NCBI GenBank assembly: GCA_900079695.1 | Contig: LT599022.1 | Location: forward strand, 1,020,287-1,084,286 | DNA from: an uncultured Alphaproteobacteria bacterium | GTDB taxonomy: Bacteria; Pseudomonadota; Alphaproteobacteria; Rhodospirillales; Rhodospirillaceae | Direction of reading: 5' to 3' | Length of the DNA stretch: 64,000 bases | Shown here: positions 24,149 through 33,323 of the stretch, in pieces | Position numbering within the stretch: position 1 is the first letter of the stretch | Layout of the letters: each line of letters opens with the position of its first letter | Position numbers and translations under genes: made by a program | Notes under the pieces: model-generated | The model's database searches: none | What the model was told of the DNA's origin: nothing | The model's input: only the letters and a program-made list of their open reading frames with translations

Positions 24149-25927
24149 CTACCGGTCGAGCGCCTCCAGTTCGTCGATCAGTCCGGCAACGACGTCGAGG
24201 CCGATCGACCAGAAGCTGGGATCGGCGGCGTCGAGACCGAAGGGCGCAAGGAGTTCGCGGTGCCGCTTGGTTCCGCCGGCGCGCAGCATGTCGAGATACT
24301 TCGCGGCGAAGCCCGGGTGGCCGGACTGGTAGACGCCGTAGAGCGCGTTCACCAGGCAGTCGCCGAAGGCGTAGGCGTAAACGTAGAACGGCACGTGGAT
24401 GAAGTGCGGAATGTAGGACCAGTAGATGCGGTAGTCGTCGTCGAAATCGAACGCCGGGCCGAGGCTCTCGCTCTGCACGTCGAGCCAGATTTCGCCGAGG
24501 CGCTCGACCGAGAGCTCGCCGCCGCGGCGCTCCGCGTGGACGCGGGTCTCGAACTGGTGGAAGGCGATCTGCCGCACCACGGTGTTGAGCATGTCCTCGA
24601 CCTTGTTGGCCAGCAGGATGCGGCGCGCGGCGGGGTCCGACGTGGCGTCGAGCACGGCGCGGAAGGTCAGCATCTCGCCGAACACCGAGGCGGTCTCGGC
24701 GAGCGTCAGCGGCGTGTCGGACAACAGCGTGCCCTGCGCCGCCGCGAGGCGCTGGTGAACGCCGTGGCCGAGCTCGTGGGCGAGGGTCATCACGTCGCGC
24801 GAGCGGCCCATGTAGTTGAGCATCAGGTACGGGTGCGCCGACGGCACCGTGGGGTGCGCGAACGCCCCGGACGCCTTGCCCGGACGCACCGGCACGTCGA
24901 TCCAGGGCTTGTCGAAGAACGGCTGCGCGGTGGCGGCGAGTTCGGGGCTGAAGCGACCGTAGGCGCCCATCACCAGCTTCACCGCGTCGTCCCACGAATA
25001 GCGCTTGTTGTCGTCGCCCGGCAGCGGCGCGTTGCGGTCGGAATGGGCGAGCCGGTCGAGGCCGAGCCACTTCGCCTTCAGGGCGTAGTAGCGGTGCGAC
25101 AGCCGCGGATAGGCCTGGGTGACGGCGGCCACCAGCGCGTCCACCACCTCGTCCTCGACCTGGTTGGCGAGATTGCGCGGCGACACCGGCCGGGCGTAGC
25201 CGCGACGGTCGTCGTCGATCTGTTTGTCCTTGGCAAGGACGTTGGTGACGAGCGCGGTAATCCGCGCATTGTCGCGCAGCACTCCGGCGATCACCCGGCC
25301 CGCCCGGGCGCGCACCGCGCGGTCGGGGTCGGAGAACTTGTCGAACGCCTCGGTCGTCGTCAGTTCGCCGCCGTCCCAGGGGAAGCGCATCGCCGCCAGG
25401 GTTTCGTCGAACAGGCGGTTCCACGCGCCGCGGCCGACCACCTCGCGCTCGTGCAGGAGGTTTTCGGCCTCGTCGGACAGCTGGTGCGCGCGGAAGGCGC
25501 GGACGTGGGAGATCCACGGCTCGTAGCGCGCCACCTCGGGGTGGCCGAGCCAGAGCGCGATCCGCGCATCGTCGACGCGGTTGATCTCGAGGGTGAAGAA
25601 CAGCGTCTTCTGGCTGATCACCGTCGCCTTCTCGGCGATGTTCTGCTGGAAGCGCGCGACCTCGGGGTCGGTGACCGCGGTGGCGTGGCGCAGCTGCGCG
25701 AACGACAGGATCCGGCCGAGGATCTCGTTGATCTCCTCATAGGCCGCGAGCGCCGCGCGGAAGCCCGCGCCGTCCTGCTCCGCCATCCGCCCGGCGAAAT
25801 CGGCAGCGAACGTCGAGGCCATCGCATCGACCTTGTCGAGATCCGCCTTGAGTTCGGGGCTGTCCGCGCCCGGATAGAGGTCGTCGAGGTTCCATCCCGG
25901 GAGCTTGGCGGCGGCGGAAACGGTCAT
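24149..25927 (-). CDS. pepF: Oligoendopeptidase F (M3B family)
   Basis: 592 aa from ATG 25927, with AGAGGA upstream; the open frame continues upstream, but without family similarity. LPGWNLDDLYPGADSPE is the typical start, and the zinc motif HELGHGVHQ near residue 380 has the HExxH ligands, with Glu in the downstream TLAETASVFGEMLT segment as the third. It cleaves short peptides in the cytoplasm. It lies alone between pnt and gapR. Confidence 0.93.
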   Translation of the reverse strand: MTVSAAAKLPGWNLDDLYPGADSPELKADLDKVDAMASTFAADFAGRMAEQDGAGFRAALAAYEEINEILGRILSFAQLRHATAVTDPEVARFQQNIAEKATVISQKTLFFTLEINRVDDARIALWLGHPEVARYEPWISHVRAFRAHQLSDEAENLLHEREVVGRGAWNRLFDETLAAMRFPWDGGELTTTEAFDKFSDPDRAVRARAGRVIAGVLRDNARITALVTNVLAKDKQIDDDRRGYARPVSPRNLANQVEDEVVDALVAAVTQAYPRLSHRYYALKAKWLGLDRLAHSDRNAPLPGDDNKRYSWDDAVKLVMGAYGRFSPELAATAQPFFDKPWIDVPVRPGKASGAFAHPTVPSAHPYLMLNYMGRSRDVMTLAHELGHGVHQRLAAAQGTLLSDTPLTLAETASVFGEMLTFRAVLDATSDPAARRILLANKVEDMLNTVVRQIAFHQFETRVHAERRGGELSVERLGEIWLDVQSESLGPAFDFDDDYRIYWSYIPHFIHVPFYVYAYAFGDCLVNALYGVYQSGHPGFAAKYLDMLRAGGTKRHRELLAPFGLDAADPSFWSIGLDVVAGLIDELEALDR

Positions 25928-26178
25928 GTCGGTCCTCTTTGGGTAACGGTACGGAACACGGGCGGGCGGATGCACGCAATATAGGGAGTCGGCAAGCCGA
26001 TGCCGAGGGGCGGCAGGCGAAAAGATTCGCGCCGCTTTATGCCGATAACCGCATGTGGGCGACCGCTTTTTCGCGAATGCGGCGCATCCGCGCGATGCCG
26101 TCGGCGATGGCTCCGAGCGTCCGTCCGGCAGGGATGCCGCGCCATCCGGCGCGGCGCCTCCGAACGGACTCGGGCGCC

Positions 26179-26430
26179 CTAAAGCTGCATGCCGAGGGCG
26201 CGCTTGTAGAGATCGAGGATCTCTTCCTGCTCCTTGTAGTCGTGCTCTTCGAGCTTCCGCAGACGGATCAGCTGGCGCATGATCTTGACGTCGAAGCCCT
26301 GGTTCTTCGCCTCGGCGTAGACCTCGCGGATGTCGCCGAGGATGTTGGCCTTGTCCTCCTCCAGGCGCTCGATGCGCATGATCAGGGACTGCAACTGTTC
26401 GGCTGCGACGCCGCCCACATCGGTGCTCAT
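26179..26430 (-). CDS. gapR: GapR (DUF2312), DNA-overtwist-binding nucleoid protein
   Basis: 83 aa. AEQLQSLIMRIERLEEDKANILGDIREVYAEAKNQGFDVKIMRQLIRLRK is the conserved DUF2312 core, a long coiled-coil helix followed by two shorter helices. In Caulobacter GapR binds overtwisted, AT-rich DNA ahead of polymerases and helps topoisomerases; the same role is inferred by homology. GGAAGGA precedes the ATG. The 250 bases between it and pepF contain no gene; a weak hairpin at 26137-26154 could end its transcript. Confidence 0.92.
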   Translation of the reverse strand: MSTDVGGVAAEQLQSLIMRIERLEEDKANILGDIREVYAEAKNQGFDVKIMRQLIRLRKLEEHDYKEQEEILDLYKRALGMQL

Positions 26431-26541
26431 GGGAAACCCGTCCTTCCTCTTCTGTCTGGGGCCGCCCGCAGGCGGGAGGAGGGAGATTAGCGGGAGCCCG
26501 CGCGCTTCTCAACCCGCAAACGCCGAACCCGACGCAGACGC

Positions 26542-26571
26542 TTCAACCCGCCGCCGTCCTGCACTATAGTG
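26542..26571 (+). promoter_or_regulatory. Predicted promoter of the response-regulator gene, with a palindrome on the -10
   Basis: TTCAAC at 26542-26547, 17 bases, TATAGT at 26565-26570. The -10 box lies inside a perfect 10-base palindrome, CACTATAGTG (26562-26571), which could be an operator or just chance. Confidence 0.45.
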
Positions 26572-26626
26572 TTCGCGGTCTGGCGCCCAGCCGGCCGTGG
26601 GGGACCAGCCGAGAGCACATGCCACC

Positions 26627-27703
26627 GTGAGTACCGTAAGCCTCGAACGTCTGTCGATTCTTCTGGTCGAGGACAATCTCTACATCCGCGACATTCTGGA
26701 AAGCGTCCTGAAGCAGCTCGGTTTCGGCTGGGTGGCGACGGCGCGCAACGGCCAGGAGGCGATCGAGTTCCTGCAGATCGCAGGCAAGACCTCCGGCCAG
26801 GCCGCGGGCCTGATGAACGTCGACATGATCCTCTGCGATCTTCTGATGTCGCCGATCAACGGCCTGCTGCTGCTGCGCTGGGTGCGGATGCAGAAGGAAT
26901 CCGCCAACCGCTTCATTCCCTTCATCATGATCTCCGGCGCGGCCGACAAGGAGTACGTCGAAGCGGCGCGCGACCTCGGCGTCACCGAATTCGTGGCGAA
27001 GCCGTTCTCGGCGCAGTCGATCCTCGACCGGGTGATGAAGGTGATCGAGCACCCGCGCCAGTTCGTCACCTGTTCGAGCTACTTCGGCCCGGACCGCCGC
27101 CGCAAGGCGGGCATGCCGCCGGGCGGGATCGGAGAACGCCGCCGCCCGGGCGACACCCACGCCACCGTCGTCTATTCCGCCGACAAGGTGGTGAAGCCCA
27201 AGAACGCCTCCGACGTATGGTACTTCCGCCTGCCCAACGCCCTGCGCGAGAAGGTCGGCGGCGCGGGCATCAAGGGGCCGCTGCAACTGCCGAAGACCCT
27301 GCTGGAGGAAGCCGAGTCGACGCTGCAGCGCCAGGCGCTCGACTTCGCCGACTGGGCGAAGAACTACCTCAGCAAGCTCTCCAAGGTCACCGAGGCGGCG
27401 ATGCTCAACCCCAACAACCGCCGCGGCCACTTCCAGGAGATGAACATGGTCGCGCACGAACTGCGCGGCCAGGGCGGCACCTTCGGCTATCCCCTGATCA
27501 CGGTGTTCGCGAAGTCGCTCTACGAGGCCACCCTGCCCGGCTGCCCGGAAGACGACAACGCGCTGTCGGTGGTCAAGGCGCATACCGACGCGATGCGCGC
27601 GGTGATCCGCGACCGCGTCTCCGGCGACGGCGGCGAGATCGGCCGCGAACTCCTCAAGTCGTTGAAGTACGCGATCGACCGCGCGGGCCAGAGGACTGTC
27701 TAA
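26627..27703 (+). CDS. Response regulator with C-terminal HPt-like domain
   Basis: 358 aa from GTG 26627 (GTG 26597 is also in frame). Receiver domain in residues 7-140: LSILLVEDN, phospho-acceptor region MILCDLLMSPINGLLLLRW, and the conserved Lys in FVAKPFS. A basic Gly/Arg/Pro-rich linker follows. The last 130 residues are helical, with MNMVAHELRGQGGTFGYPL, which resembles the His-containing helix of HPt domains (AHxLKGxxxxFG). It may pass phosphate within a phosphorelay. No partner kinase is adjacent; the soluble kinase-like protein at 30567 is a conceivable one. Confidence 0.8.
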   Translation: MSTVSLERLSILLVEDNLYIRDILESVLKQLGFGWVATARNGQEAIEFLQIAGKTSGQAAGLMNVDMILCDLLMSPINGLLLLRWVRMQKESANRFIPFIMISGAADKEYVEAARDLGVTEFVAKPFSAQSILDRVMKVIEHPRQFVTCSSYFGPDRRRKAGMPPGGIGERRRPGDTHATVVYSADKVVKPKNASDVWYFRLPNALREKVGGAGIKGPLQLPKTLLEEAESTLQRQALDFADWAKNYLSKLSKVTEAAMLNPNNRRGHFQEMNMVAHELRGQGGTFGYPLITVFAKSLYEATLPGCPEDDNALSVVKAHTDAMRAVIRDRVSGDGGEIGRELLKSLKYAIDRAGQRTV

Positions 27704-27876
27704 AAACCTTCTTTCTACAGGCCTTTAAATGACCCGGAAGGGTGATTACGTAGGTTCAGGACTCAACCGTCCCGCCGCGGGGGCATGCCCGGCATCGCAT
27801 CACCGCGGCGGAGTATAGGGCTCGGCCCTTTCGCGCATCCGGCGCGAGGCAACGAGCCCAGACCCTTAGAGGTACC

Positions 27877-29298
27877 ATGAGACGCTATCGACACGCCAAG
27901 ATCCTCGCCACCCTCGGCCCCGCCTCCTCCACAGAAGAGGCGATCGAGGCCCTGTTTCTCGCCGGGGCGGACGTCTTCCGCCTGAATTTCAGCCACGGCA
28001 CCCAGGACGACCACCGCGCCCGCTTCGAGACCATCCGCTCGCTGGCCCGGCGCCTGAAGCGGCCGATCGGCATCCTCGCCGACCTGCAGGGGCCGAAGCT
28101 GCGCATCGGCACCTTCCCCGAAGGCAAGGTGCAGCTCGAGGCCGGCCAGCCGTTCCGCCTCGATCTCGAAGACGCCCCGGGCTCGAAGGAGCGGGTGCGC
28201 CTGCCGCATCCGGAAATCTTCGAGGCGCTGGTGCCGGGCACGCATCTGCTGCTCGACGACGGCCGCATCCGCCTCGCCGTCACCCACGCCACCACCGAAT
28301 ACGCCGAAACCGAGGTGATCACCGCGGGCACCCTCTCCGACCGCAAGGGCGTCAACGTGCCGGGCGTCACGCTCGACATCTCGCCGCTCACCAAGAAGGA
28401 CCGCGCCGACCTCGCCTTCGCCCTCGACCTCGGGGTCGACTGGGTGGCGCTGTCGTTCGTGCAGCGGCCCGACGACGTTTCGGAGATCCGCAAGATCGTC
28501 GACGGCGCGGCCGGAATCGTCGCCAAGCTCGAGAAGCCCTCGGCGCTCGAACACCTGGAGGCGATCGTCGAGCTCTCCGACGCGGTGATGGTGGCGCGCG
28601 GCGATCTCGGCGTCGAGATTCCGCCCGAGCGCGTGCCGATGGCGCAGAAGCGCATCATCTCCGCCTGCCGCGGCGCCGGCAAGCCGGTGATCGTGGCGAC
28701 GCAGATGCTCGAAAGCATGATCACCGCCCCCGCGCCGACCCGCGCCGAGGCCTCCGACGTCGCCACCGCGGTCTACGACGGCGCCGACGCGGTGATGCTC
28801 TCGGCCGAAACCGCCTCGGGCGCGTATCCGGTGCTGGCGGTGGAAATGATGGACCGCATCATCGCCGCGGTGGAAACCGACCCGCAGTACGAGGTGATCG
28901 TCGATGCCTCCCACCGCTCCCCGGAGGCGACCTCGGCCGACGCGATCAGCGCCGCGGCGCGCCAGGTGGCGCAGACCCTCGGCGCACAGGCGATCGCCAC
29001 CTTCACCCACTCGGGTTCGACCACCCTGCGCGCCGCGCGCGAGCGGCCGATGGTGCCGATTCTCTGCCTCACCCCGAACCTCGACGTCGCCCGCCGTCTC
29101 AGCCTCGCCTGGGGCGTCCACGCGGTGATCGACAGCGGCATCACCAGCTTCACCGAAGCGGTGCAGCGCGCCTCCCACGTCGCCATCCGCGACGCCTTCG
29201 CCCAGCCGGGCGAGCGCCTGGTGGTCACCGCGGGCGTGCCGTTCGGGCGGCCGGGCACCACCAACTCGCTGCGCGTCGCGTTCGTCGAAGACGTGTGA
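27877..29298 (+). CDS. pyk: Pyruvate kinase
   Basis: 473 aa. RHAKILATLGPASSTEEAI at the start, FRLNFSHGTQDDH, GPKLRIGTF, and the signature IVAKLEKPSALEHLEAIVELSDAVMVARGDLGVEIP with the catalytic Lys and the metal-binding Glu and Asp. ATQMLESMITAPAPTRAEASDVA and the C-terminal allosteric domain (THSGSTTLRAARERP) are complete. It makes pyruvate and ATP from phosphoenolpyruvate. Single gene with a strong terminator. Confidence 0.97.
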   Translation: MRRYRHAKILATLGPASSTEEAIEALFLAGADVFRLNFSHGTQDDHRARFETIRSLARRLKRPIGILADLQGPKLRIGTFPEGKVQLEAGQPFRLDLEDAPGSKERVRLPHPEIFEALVPGTHLLLDDGRIRLAVTHATTEYAETEVITAGTLSDRKGVNVPGVTLDISPLTKKDRADLAFALDLGVDWVALSFVQRPDDVSEIRKIVDGAAGIVAKLEKPSALEHLEAIVELSDAVMVARGDLGVEIPPERVPMAQKRIISACRGAGKPVIVATQMLESMITAPAPTRAEASDVATAVYDGADAVMLSAETASGAYPVLAVEMMDRIIAAVETDPQYEVIVDASHRSPEATSADAISAAARQVAQTLGAQAIATFTHSGSTTLRAARERPMVPILCLTPNLDVARRLSLAWGVHAVIDSGITSFTEAVQRASHVAIRDAFAQPGERLVVTAGVPFGRPGTTNSLRVAFVEDV

Positions 29299-29322
29299 AC
29301 CCGGCCGCGCAGCGGCCAAAGA

Positions 29323-29350
29323 AAAAGGCGGTCCGCAAGGACCGCCTTTT
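29323..29350. terminator. Bidirectional terminator between pyk and rpmJ
   Basis: Perfect 12-bp stem AAAAGGCGGTCC (29323-29334) with GGACCGCCTTTT (29339-29350), loop GCAA. T-tracts flank it on both strands. Confidence 0.9.
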
Positions 29351-29371
29351 GTTCATCTGCCCGACCCGGGA

Positions 29372-29497
29372 TCAGCCCTGACGGGCCTTGTAGCGCGGGT
29401 TGGTCTTGTTGATCACGTAGATACGCCCCTTGCGACGCACCACGCGGCAGTTCTTGTCCCGCGCTTTCGCGGATTTCAAAGAGTTGCGAATCTTCAT
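29372..29497 (-). CDS. rpmJ: 50S ribosomal protein L36 (zinc-free type)
   Basis: 41 aa: [20 protein letters not shown]... to [12 protein letters not shown], the longer L36 form. Only one Cys remains, so the C-C-C-H zinc site is absent. In some bacteria such copies replace zinc-binding L36 under zinc shortage; here it may be the only copy, which the window cannot show. Single gene, ending at the pyk/rpmJ terminator. Confidence 0.95.
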   Translation of the reverse strand: MKIRNSLKSAKARDKNCRVVRRKGRIYVINKTNPRYKARQG

Positions 29498-29562
29498 GAT
29501 ATCACTTCCCAGATTGGGGCATCCGTTCGAGGGGCGCACCTTACTGAGCGGGCGCCGAGCTG

Positions 29563-30483
29563 TCAATACTTCCAATCGCTCAATGTGGAAACCCGCCCCT
29601 TTTTCTTCTCCGCCGAATTGGTGGCGTGGAAGCGGTAGACGCGGATCGCGCCGGTCTGGAGTGCCTGCATCCGGGTTTCCCACTTCGCCGCCTCGTCGAG
29701 GATGATCTCGGCGGTGAAGCGCGGCGTCACGCCCGGCTTGAGCGACTGGCCGAAGCGCGCCCAGCCTTCGAGAATGCGCGGCATCACCTCGTCGGTGATG
29801 TCCTTGGCGACGTGGATGAGGAAGTTGCGCTTCTTGAGCGAGGCGGCGATCTGCTGCGCGCGCAAGGGCTGGAGGCGCGGCGTCTCGCTCTCGAACAGGC
29901 GCTTGAGGATCGCCTCGTTGCCCTTGGTCTCGCCGATCACGAAATCGACGACGACGAGATGCGCCGAAGGCTTCAGCCCCTCGGCGAACTGTTCGATCAC
30001 GCCGTCGCGGTTGGCGACGGTGGACAGCACGTTGCGGCAGAGAATGGCGTCGTAGCCCGAGGGTTTGAGCGCGAGGGTTTCGTAATCGACGGCATGAAAC
30101 ACCGCCTTCTTGTCGAGATCCTCGATCAGCGAGCGGCGGTTGGCTTCGGCCACCAGCGTCTCGTCGCTCTCCAGACCGACGAGCCAGACCCCGAACTTGT
30201 GGACGAGGGTGCGCGCCGGACCGCCGAGCCCGGCGCCGAGCGCCAGCATCGTCTTGGCGGAGGACAGCGCGCAGACGTTCATCAAGGCGGCGACGTCGTC
30301 GCTGGTGCCGGGCTGGATGCAGCCCTTGCCCCACACCTCCTCCAGAACGTCTCGACGCTCCACCGGCCAGGTTCCGGGGACGTAGTGCACGACCGGAACG
30401 GCGCGCTCCGCACGCGGCGGCGCGGCCGGGCGCGACGGCGCGGTCTTGGCGCGGTTCCCCTGCATCAGGTCCTTCAGTCCCAC
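29563..30483 (-). CDS. Class I SAM-dependent methyltransferase
   Basis: 306 aa from GTG 30483, preferred because GGGAGGG precedes it by nine bases; ATG 30531 is in frame but has no ribosome site. A Pro/Ala-rich N-terminus is followed by VEEVWGKGC-like sequence ([14 protein letters not shown]), SAM motif [17 protein letters not shown] and the acidic end of strand 2 (VGLESDE), with [18 protein letters not shown] as motif IV. The core resembles phosphoethanolamine-type methyltransferases. Substrate unknown. It may share a transcript with the kinase-like gene upstream. Confidence 0.78.
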   Translation of the reverse strand: MGLKDLMQGNRAKTAPSRPAAPPRAERAVPVVHYVPGTWPVERRDVLEEVWGKGCIQPGTSDDVAALMNVCALSSAKTMLALGAGLGGPARTLVHKFGVWLVGLESDETLVAEANRRSLIEDLDKKAVFHAVDYETLALKPSGYDAILCRNVLSTVANRDGVIEQFAEGLKPSAHLVVVDFVIGETKGNEAILKRLFESETPRLQPLRAQQIAASLKKRNFLIHVAKDITDEVMPRILEGWARFGQSLKPGVTPRFTAEIILDEAAKWETRMQALQTGAIRVYRFHATNSAEKKKGRVSTLSDWKY

Positions 30484-30566
30484 GTTGGCGTGCCCTCCCG
30501 CTCTCGGCAATCGCAAGACAGGATCAACCATAGCCCGGATCGCCACGAAATTGCGCGGTTTTTTTC

Positions 30567-31235
30567 CTACCCCGGCGTGTCGGCGACGGAAAATCCGACG
30601 CACGCGCCGCCGCCGTCGCGCGCGTCGACAAGCCATTCGCCACCCCACCCCGCCACCAGCGCCGCGGCAAGCGCGAGCCCGGTGCCGAGCCCGCCCGCAT
30701 CGCCGCCGCCGAGCGCGCGACGCAGCGCGACGAGCGTGGCGCGGTTCATGCCGTCTCCGTCGTCGGCCACCACCACCCGGTTCTCCCCGGCGCGCAGGCC
30801 GACGACGATGCGGGATTTCGGCCGGGCGCGGCGCGCGTTGTCGAGCAATGCGTTGAGGCACCAGGCGGCGGCGCGCGGCGGCAGAACCACCGGGCGAAGG
30901 GCCTCGACGACGCGCAGCAGCGGGTCGGTCCAGAGATCCGGACGCATCCGGCGCGCCAGCGCGACCACGTCGGCGAATCGCACCGGCCGCGCCGCCTCGG
31001 CCTCCACCGCGCCGTCGAGCACGCGGGCGAGCGCCTGCATCTGCGCCAGCCGCGCCTCCACCTCGATCAGCGCCGCGTCGAGCTTGCGCGGCAGTTCGCG
31101 ACCGTCCTCGGCGACCACGCCGGGCAGCCCGAGAATCATCCGGAGCGCCTGCACCGGCTGGGTAAGGTCGTGGGCGGCGCGCCGCATCACCAGCGGCAGC
31201 GCCTTCTTCACCGAAGCACGGGTGCGGTCGGGCAT
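30567..31235 (-). CDS. Soluble histidine-kinase-like protein (DHp plus HATPase), no sensor
   Basis: 222 aa. A short N-terminus leads directly to an H-box, RRAAHDLTQPVQAL (His22), a second helix of the dimerisation domain, then an HATPase domain: N-box CLNALLDNARRARP, G1 box VADDGDGMN and G2-like GLGTGLALAAALVAG. There is no membrane helix or sensor domain. It could be a truncated kinase fed by an unlinked sensor, or a phosphotransferase of the ChpT kind, although ChpT usually has a degenerate ATPase and here the boxes look intact. Seven bases separate it from the phosphatase gene upstream. Confidence 0.75.
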   Translation of the reverse strand: MPDRTRASVKKALPLVMRRAAHDLTQPVQALRMILGLPGVVAEDGRELPRKLDAALIEVEARLAQMQALARVLDGAVEAEAARPVRFADVVALARRMRPDLWTDPLLRVVEALRPVVLPPRAAAWCLNALLDNARRARPKSRIVVGLRAGENRVVVADDGDGMNRATLVALRRALGGGDAGGLGTGLALAAALVAGWGGEWLVDARDGGGACVGFSVADTPG

Positions 31236-31242
31236 CTTCGCC

Positions 31243-32070
31243 TCACTTCCACGGGCTCAGAGCACGCAGTTTCTCGGTGCGGCGTCCGGCATCGTCGAGC
31301 CTGACGTCGGATTCCACGGCGGCATTTTCCCAATCGCCGTAGACCGGGTTGGGCAGCATCACCCATTTGCCGCCCCAGGCGGAGGTTTCGGCCAGCGCCG
31401 CCCGGGCGCGCTGCGGCACGGTCGCGCCGGGCTCGTCGAGGAAGTCGCCGAGATTGTCGCCGACGATCTGCAGGATGCGATAGCGCTTCGCCGCCTCGGC
31501 GCGGCGGCTTCCCTTGAGCACCGTCCACTCGCGACGTTCGCGCTTCAGCATCACGGTGTCGAAATCCTCGGGCAGGACCGCGCCGAGCGCCGCCAGGGCG
31601 TCGCGGGTCGCCTCCTCCAGCCGCGCCGCGCGGTTGGAGACGAACACCGGCACGATCCCCTTGGCCCGCAGGTAGGCGAGGTACTCCACCGCCCCCGGCA
31701 CCGGCGCCGCGCCCCGTTCCTCCACCCAATCGGCGAAGCTTTCCGCGCCGTAGCTCGCCCCGGTTGCGATCAGCCACGCCTGATAGGGGGTGGTGTCGAG
31801 GATGGTGTCGTCGATGTCGAGAATCACCGCCGGCGGCAGGTTGCGCACCGGGCCGCGCTGTTCGGATGCGGCGGTCCAGTCCGGGTCGGCCAGCGCCAGG
31901 TCGAGGGCGGCGCGCGCCGCCGCGAACACGCCGATCGTCGTCGCCTTGTATTCCGCGCTGGTCTGCATCCACACCACCGCGTTGAGGCCGTCGCGCTCGG
32001 GAACCGGCTCGGCGGCGAAGGCCAGAGCCGGAATCCCTATCGCGCACGCAATCGTCAACCTCCGCAGCAT
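31243..32070 (-). CDS. Secreted HAD acid phosphatase (class B / e(P4)-like)
   Basis: 275 aa from ATG 32070. Signal peptide MLRRLTIACAIGIPALAFA, cut before AEPVP. The catalytic DxD is Asp85/Asp87 in VILDIDDTILDT, followed by PVFVSNRAA (motif II), LKGSRR (motif III Lys) and LQIVGDNLGDF (motif IV). It is the HAD IIIB subfamily of periplasmic acid phosphatases and 5'-nucleotidases. No lipobox Cys, so it is soluble rather than a lipoprotein. It probably releases phosphate from nucleotides in the periplasm. Confidence 0.88.
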   Translation of the reverse strand: MLRRLTIACAIGIPALAFAAEPVPERDGLNAVVWMQTSAEYKATTIGVFAAARAALDLALADPDWTAASEQRGPVRNLPPAVILDIDDTILDTTPYQAWLIATGASYGAESFADWVEERGAAPVPGAVEYLAYLRAKGIVPVFVSNRAARLEEATRDALAALGAVLPEDFDTVMLKRERREWTVLKGSRRAEAAKRYRILQIVGDNLGDFLDEPGATVPQRARAALAETSAWGGKWVMLPNPVYGDWENAAVESDVRLDDAGRRTEKLRALSPWK

Positions 32071-32128
32071 CGTTCCGACCTCCCCCGATCCCCCTTCGGG
32101 CATAGCAAAAATCCCCGGCGACGGCAAT

Positions 32129-32491
32129 TCACGGCGGCGGCGGCAACGGCGCGCGGAACTCGGCGGCGGCGACGGTTTCGGCATGGACGGTCAGCTCCGC
32201 CACGCCCGCCATCGCCGCGTCGATCATCCAGCGCACCCGGCCTTCGGCGGCGGCGTCGCCGCCCGCCACGGCCTCGGGGAGGATGTGCTGCTGCAGCATT
32301 CCGGCAACTCCGGCGAGAGCGCGCGCCGCGCTCCTGCGCCGCTCCGCAGGCACGATCAGCGCACCCGCGGTCTCGATTCCCTCGGCCAAGGCGGACAGAT
32401 CGACCATCATCGCCGCGACGCCCGGTGCGGCGGCATCGGTACGACGCGCAACGAAACGCAGGCAGGCGGCGAAAAAGCGGTAGTCGCTCAT
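32129..32491 (-). CDS. Uncharacterised small helical protein
   Basis: 120 aa from ATG 32491, which overlaps the stop of the hydrolase gene (ATGA). No signal peptide. Mostly Ala-rich helices (MSDYRFFAACLRFVARRTDAAA, then RARALAGVAG-like repeats) ending in a Pro tail, FRAPLPPPP. I recognise no family. Coupling to the secreted hydrolase suggests a shared task. The long Ala/Arg content means a spurious frame is not wholly excluded, but the overlap supports it. Confidence 0.55.
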   Translation of the reverse strand: MSDYRFFAACLRFVARRTDAAAPGVAAMMVDLSALAEGIETAGALIVPAERRRSAARALAGVAGMLQQHILPEAVAGGDAAAEGRVRWMIDAAMAGVAELTVHAETVAAAEFRAPLPPPP

Positions 32492-33321
32492 CGATCGAGG
32501 TTCCGGTGCAGCCAATCCATCGCCCGCGGCACCGCGATTGCGCGCGCCGCCGGATCGGCGCCGACCTTAACCGTCTTTTCGCCGGTCTTGTAGGCCGAAT
32601 TCCGCACCACCACCTCGTGGACCGCGCCGATCGGCTGATCGAAGCCGTGAACCGCGCCGGGATACAGATCGTAAGCGATCTCCGCGCCGCCGCGCGCCCG
32701 CGCCGCCGCGGCCATCGCCACGCATGGCGTCGGCGGCGTCCAGGCGTCGTCGCCGCCGAGTTCCAGCAGCAGCGGCACGCGCGGCCGGAAAGCGGTGCGG
32801 CCGATCTCGGCGCAACCGGGATAGAACGCCACCGCGGCGGCAAAATCCGGGGCCGCCGCCCCCCGATCCGCGGCGACCGTCCAGAGCGCGGTCATCGCGC
32901 CGTGAGACCAGCCGAACAGAGCCACGCGGTCGGCGCGGACGAACGCTTGCGCCTGCAGCCATGCGAGCGCGTCGAACGCATCCCGCACGCGCTCCCGCTG
33001 CGGCAGGATCGGCCGGTCGACGAGGCCGCAGATACCGCGGTAGCCGCGCGTCGAAAAGCTGTCGGGGAACAGGACCGCCCATCCCGCGCCGACGAAGCGG
33101 TCGGCCCAGGCGGTCTCGCGGGCGCGCATCCGCCCCGCGCCGGTCCACAGGCCACCGCACCCGTGCAGCGCCACCACCGCCGGGAACGGCCCCTCCCCCT
33201 CGGGCTTCGCCAACACCGCGCGCAGCGGCGCCCCCTCGCGAACCGGCAGCGAGATCTCGCGGGTTTCGGCCGCGGCGGGCGTGGCGGCAAGGCACAGCAG
33301 CAGGGCGAGCAGGCCGCGCAT
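32488..33321 (-). CDS. Secreted dienelactone-hydrolase-type alpha/beta hydrolase
   Basis: 277 aa from ATG 33321. Signal peptide MRGLLALLLCLAATPAAA. VVALHGCGGLW near residue 50, nucleophile elbow LFGWSHGAMTA (Ser; the classical enzyme has Cys), Asp in LLELGGDDAWTPP, and His in GAVHGFDQP complete a triad. It should cleave an ester or lactone in the periplasm; substrate unknown. It starts two bases before the end region of the upstream membrane gene (TAA-CG-ATG on the minus strand). Confidence 0.85.
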   Translation of the reverse strand: MRGLLALLLCLAATPAAAETREISLPVREGAPLRAVLAKPEGEGPFPAVVALHGCGGLWTGAGRMRARETAWADRFVGAGWAVLFPDSFSTRGYRGICGLVDRPILPQRERVRDAFDALAWLQAQAFVRADRVALFGWSHGAMTALWTVAADRGAAAPDFAAAVAFYPGCAEIGRTAFRPRVPLLLELGGDDAWTPPTPCVAMAAAARARGGAEIAYDLYPGAVHGFDQPIGAVHEVVVRNSAYKTGEKTVKVGADPAARAIAVPRAMDWLHRNLDR

Positions 33322-33323
33322 CG

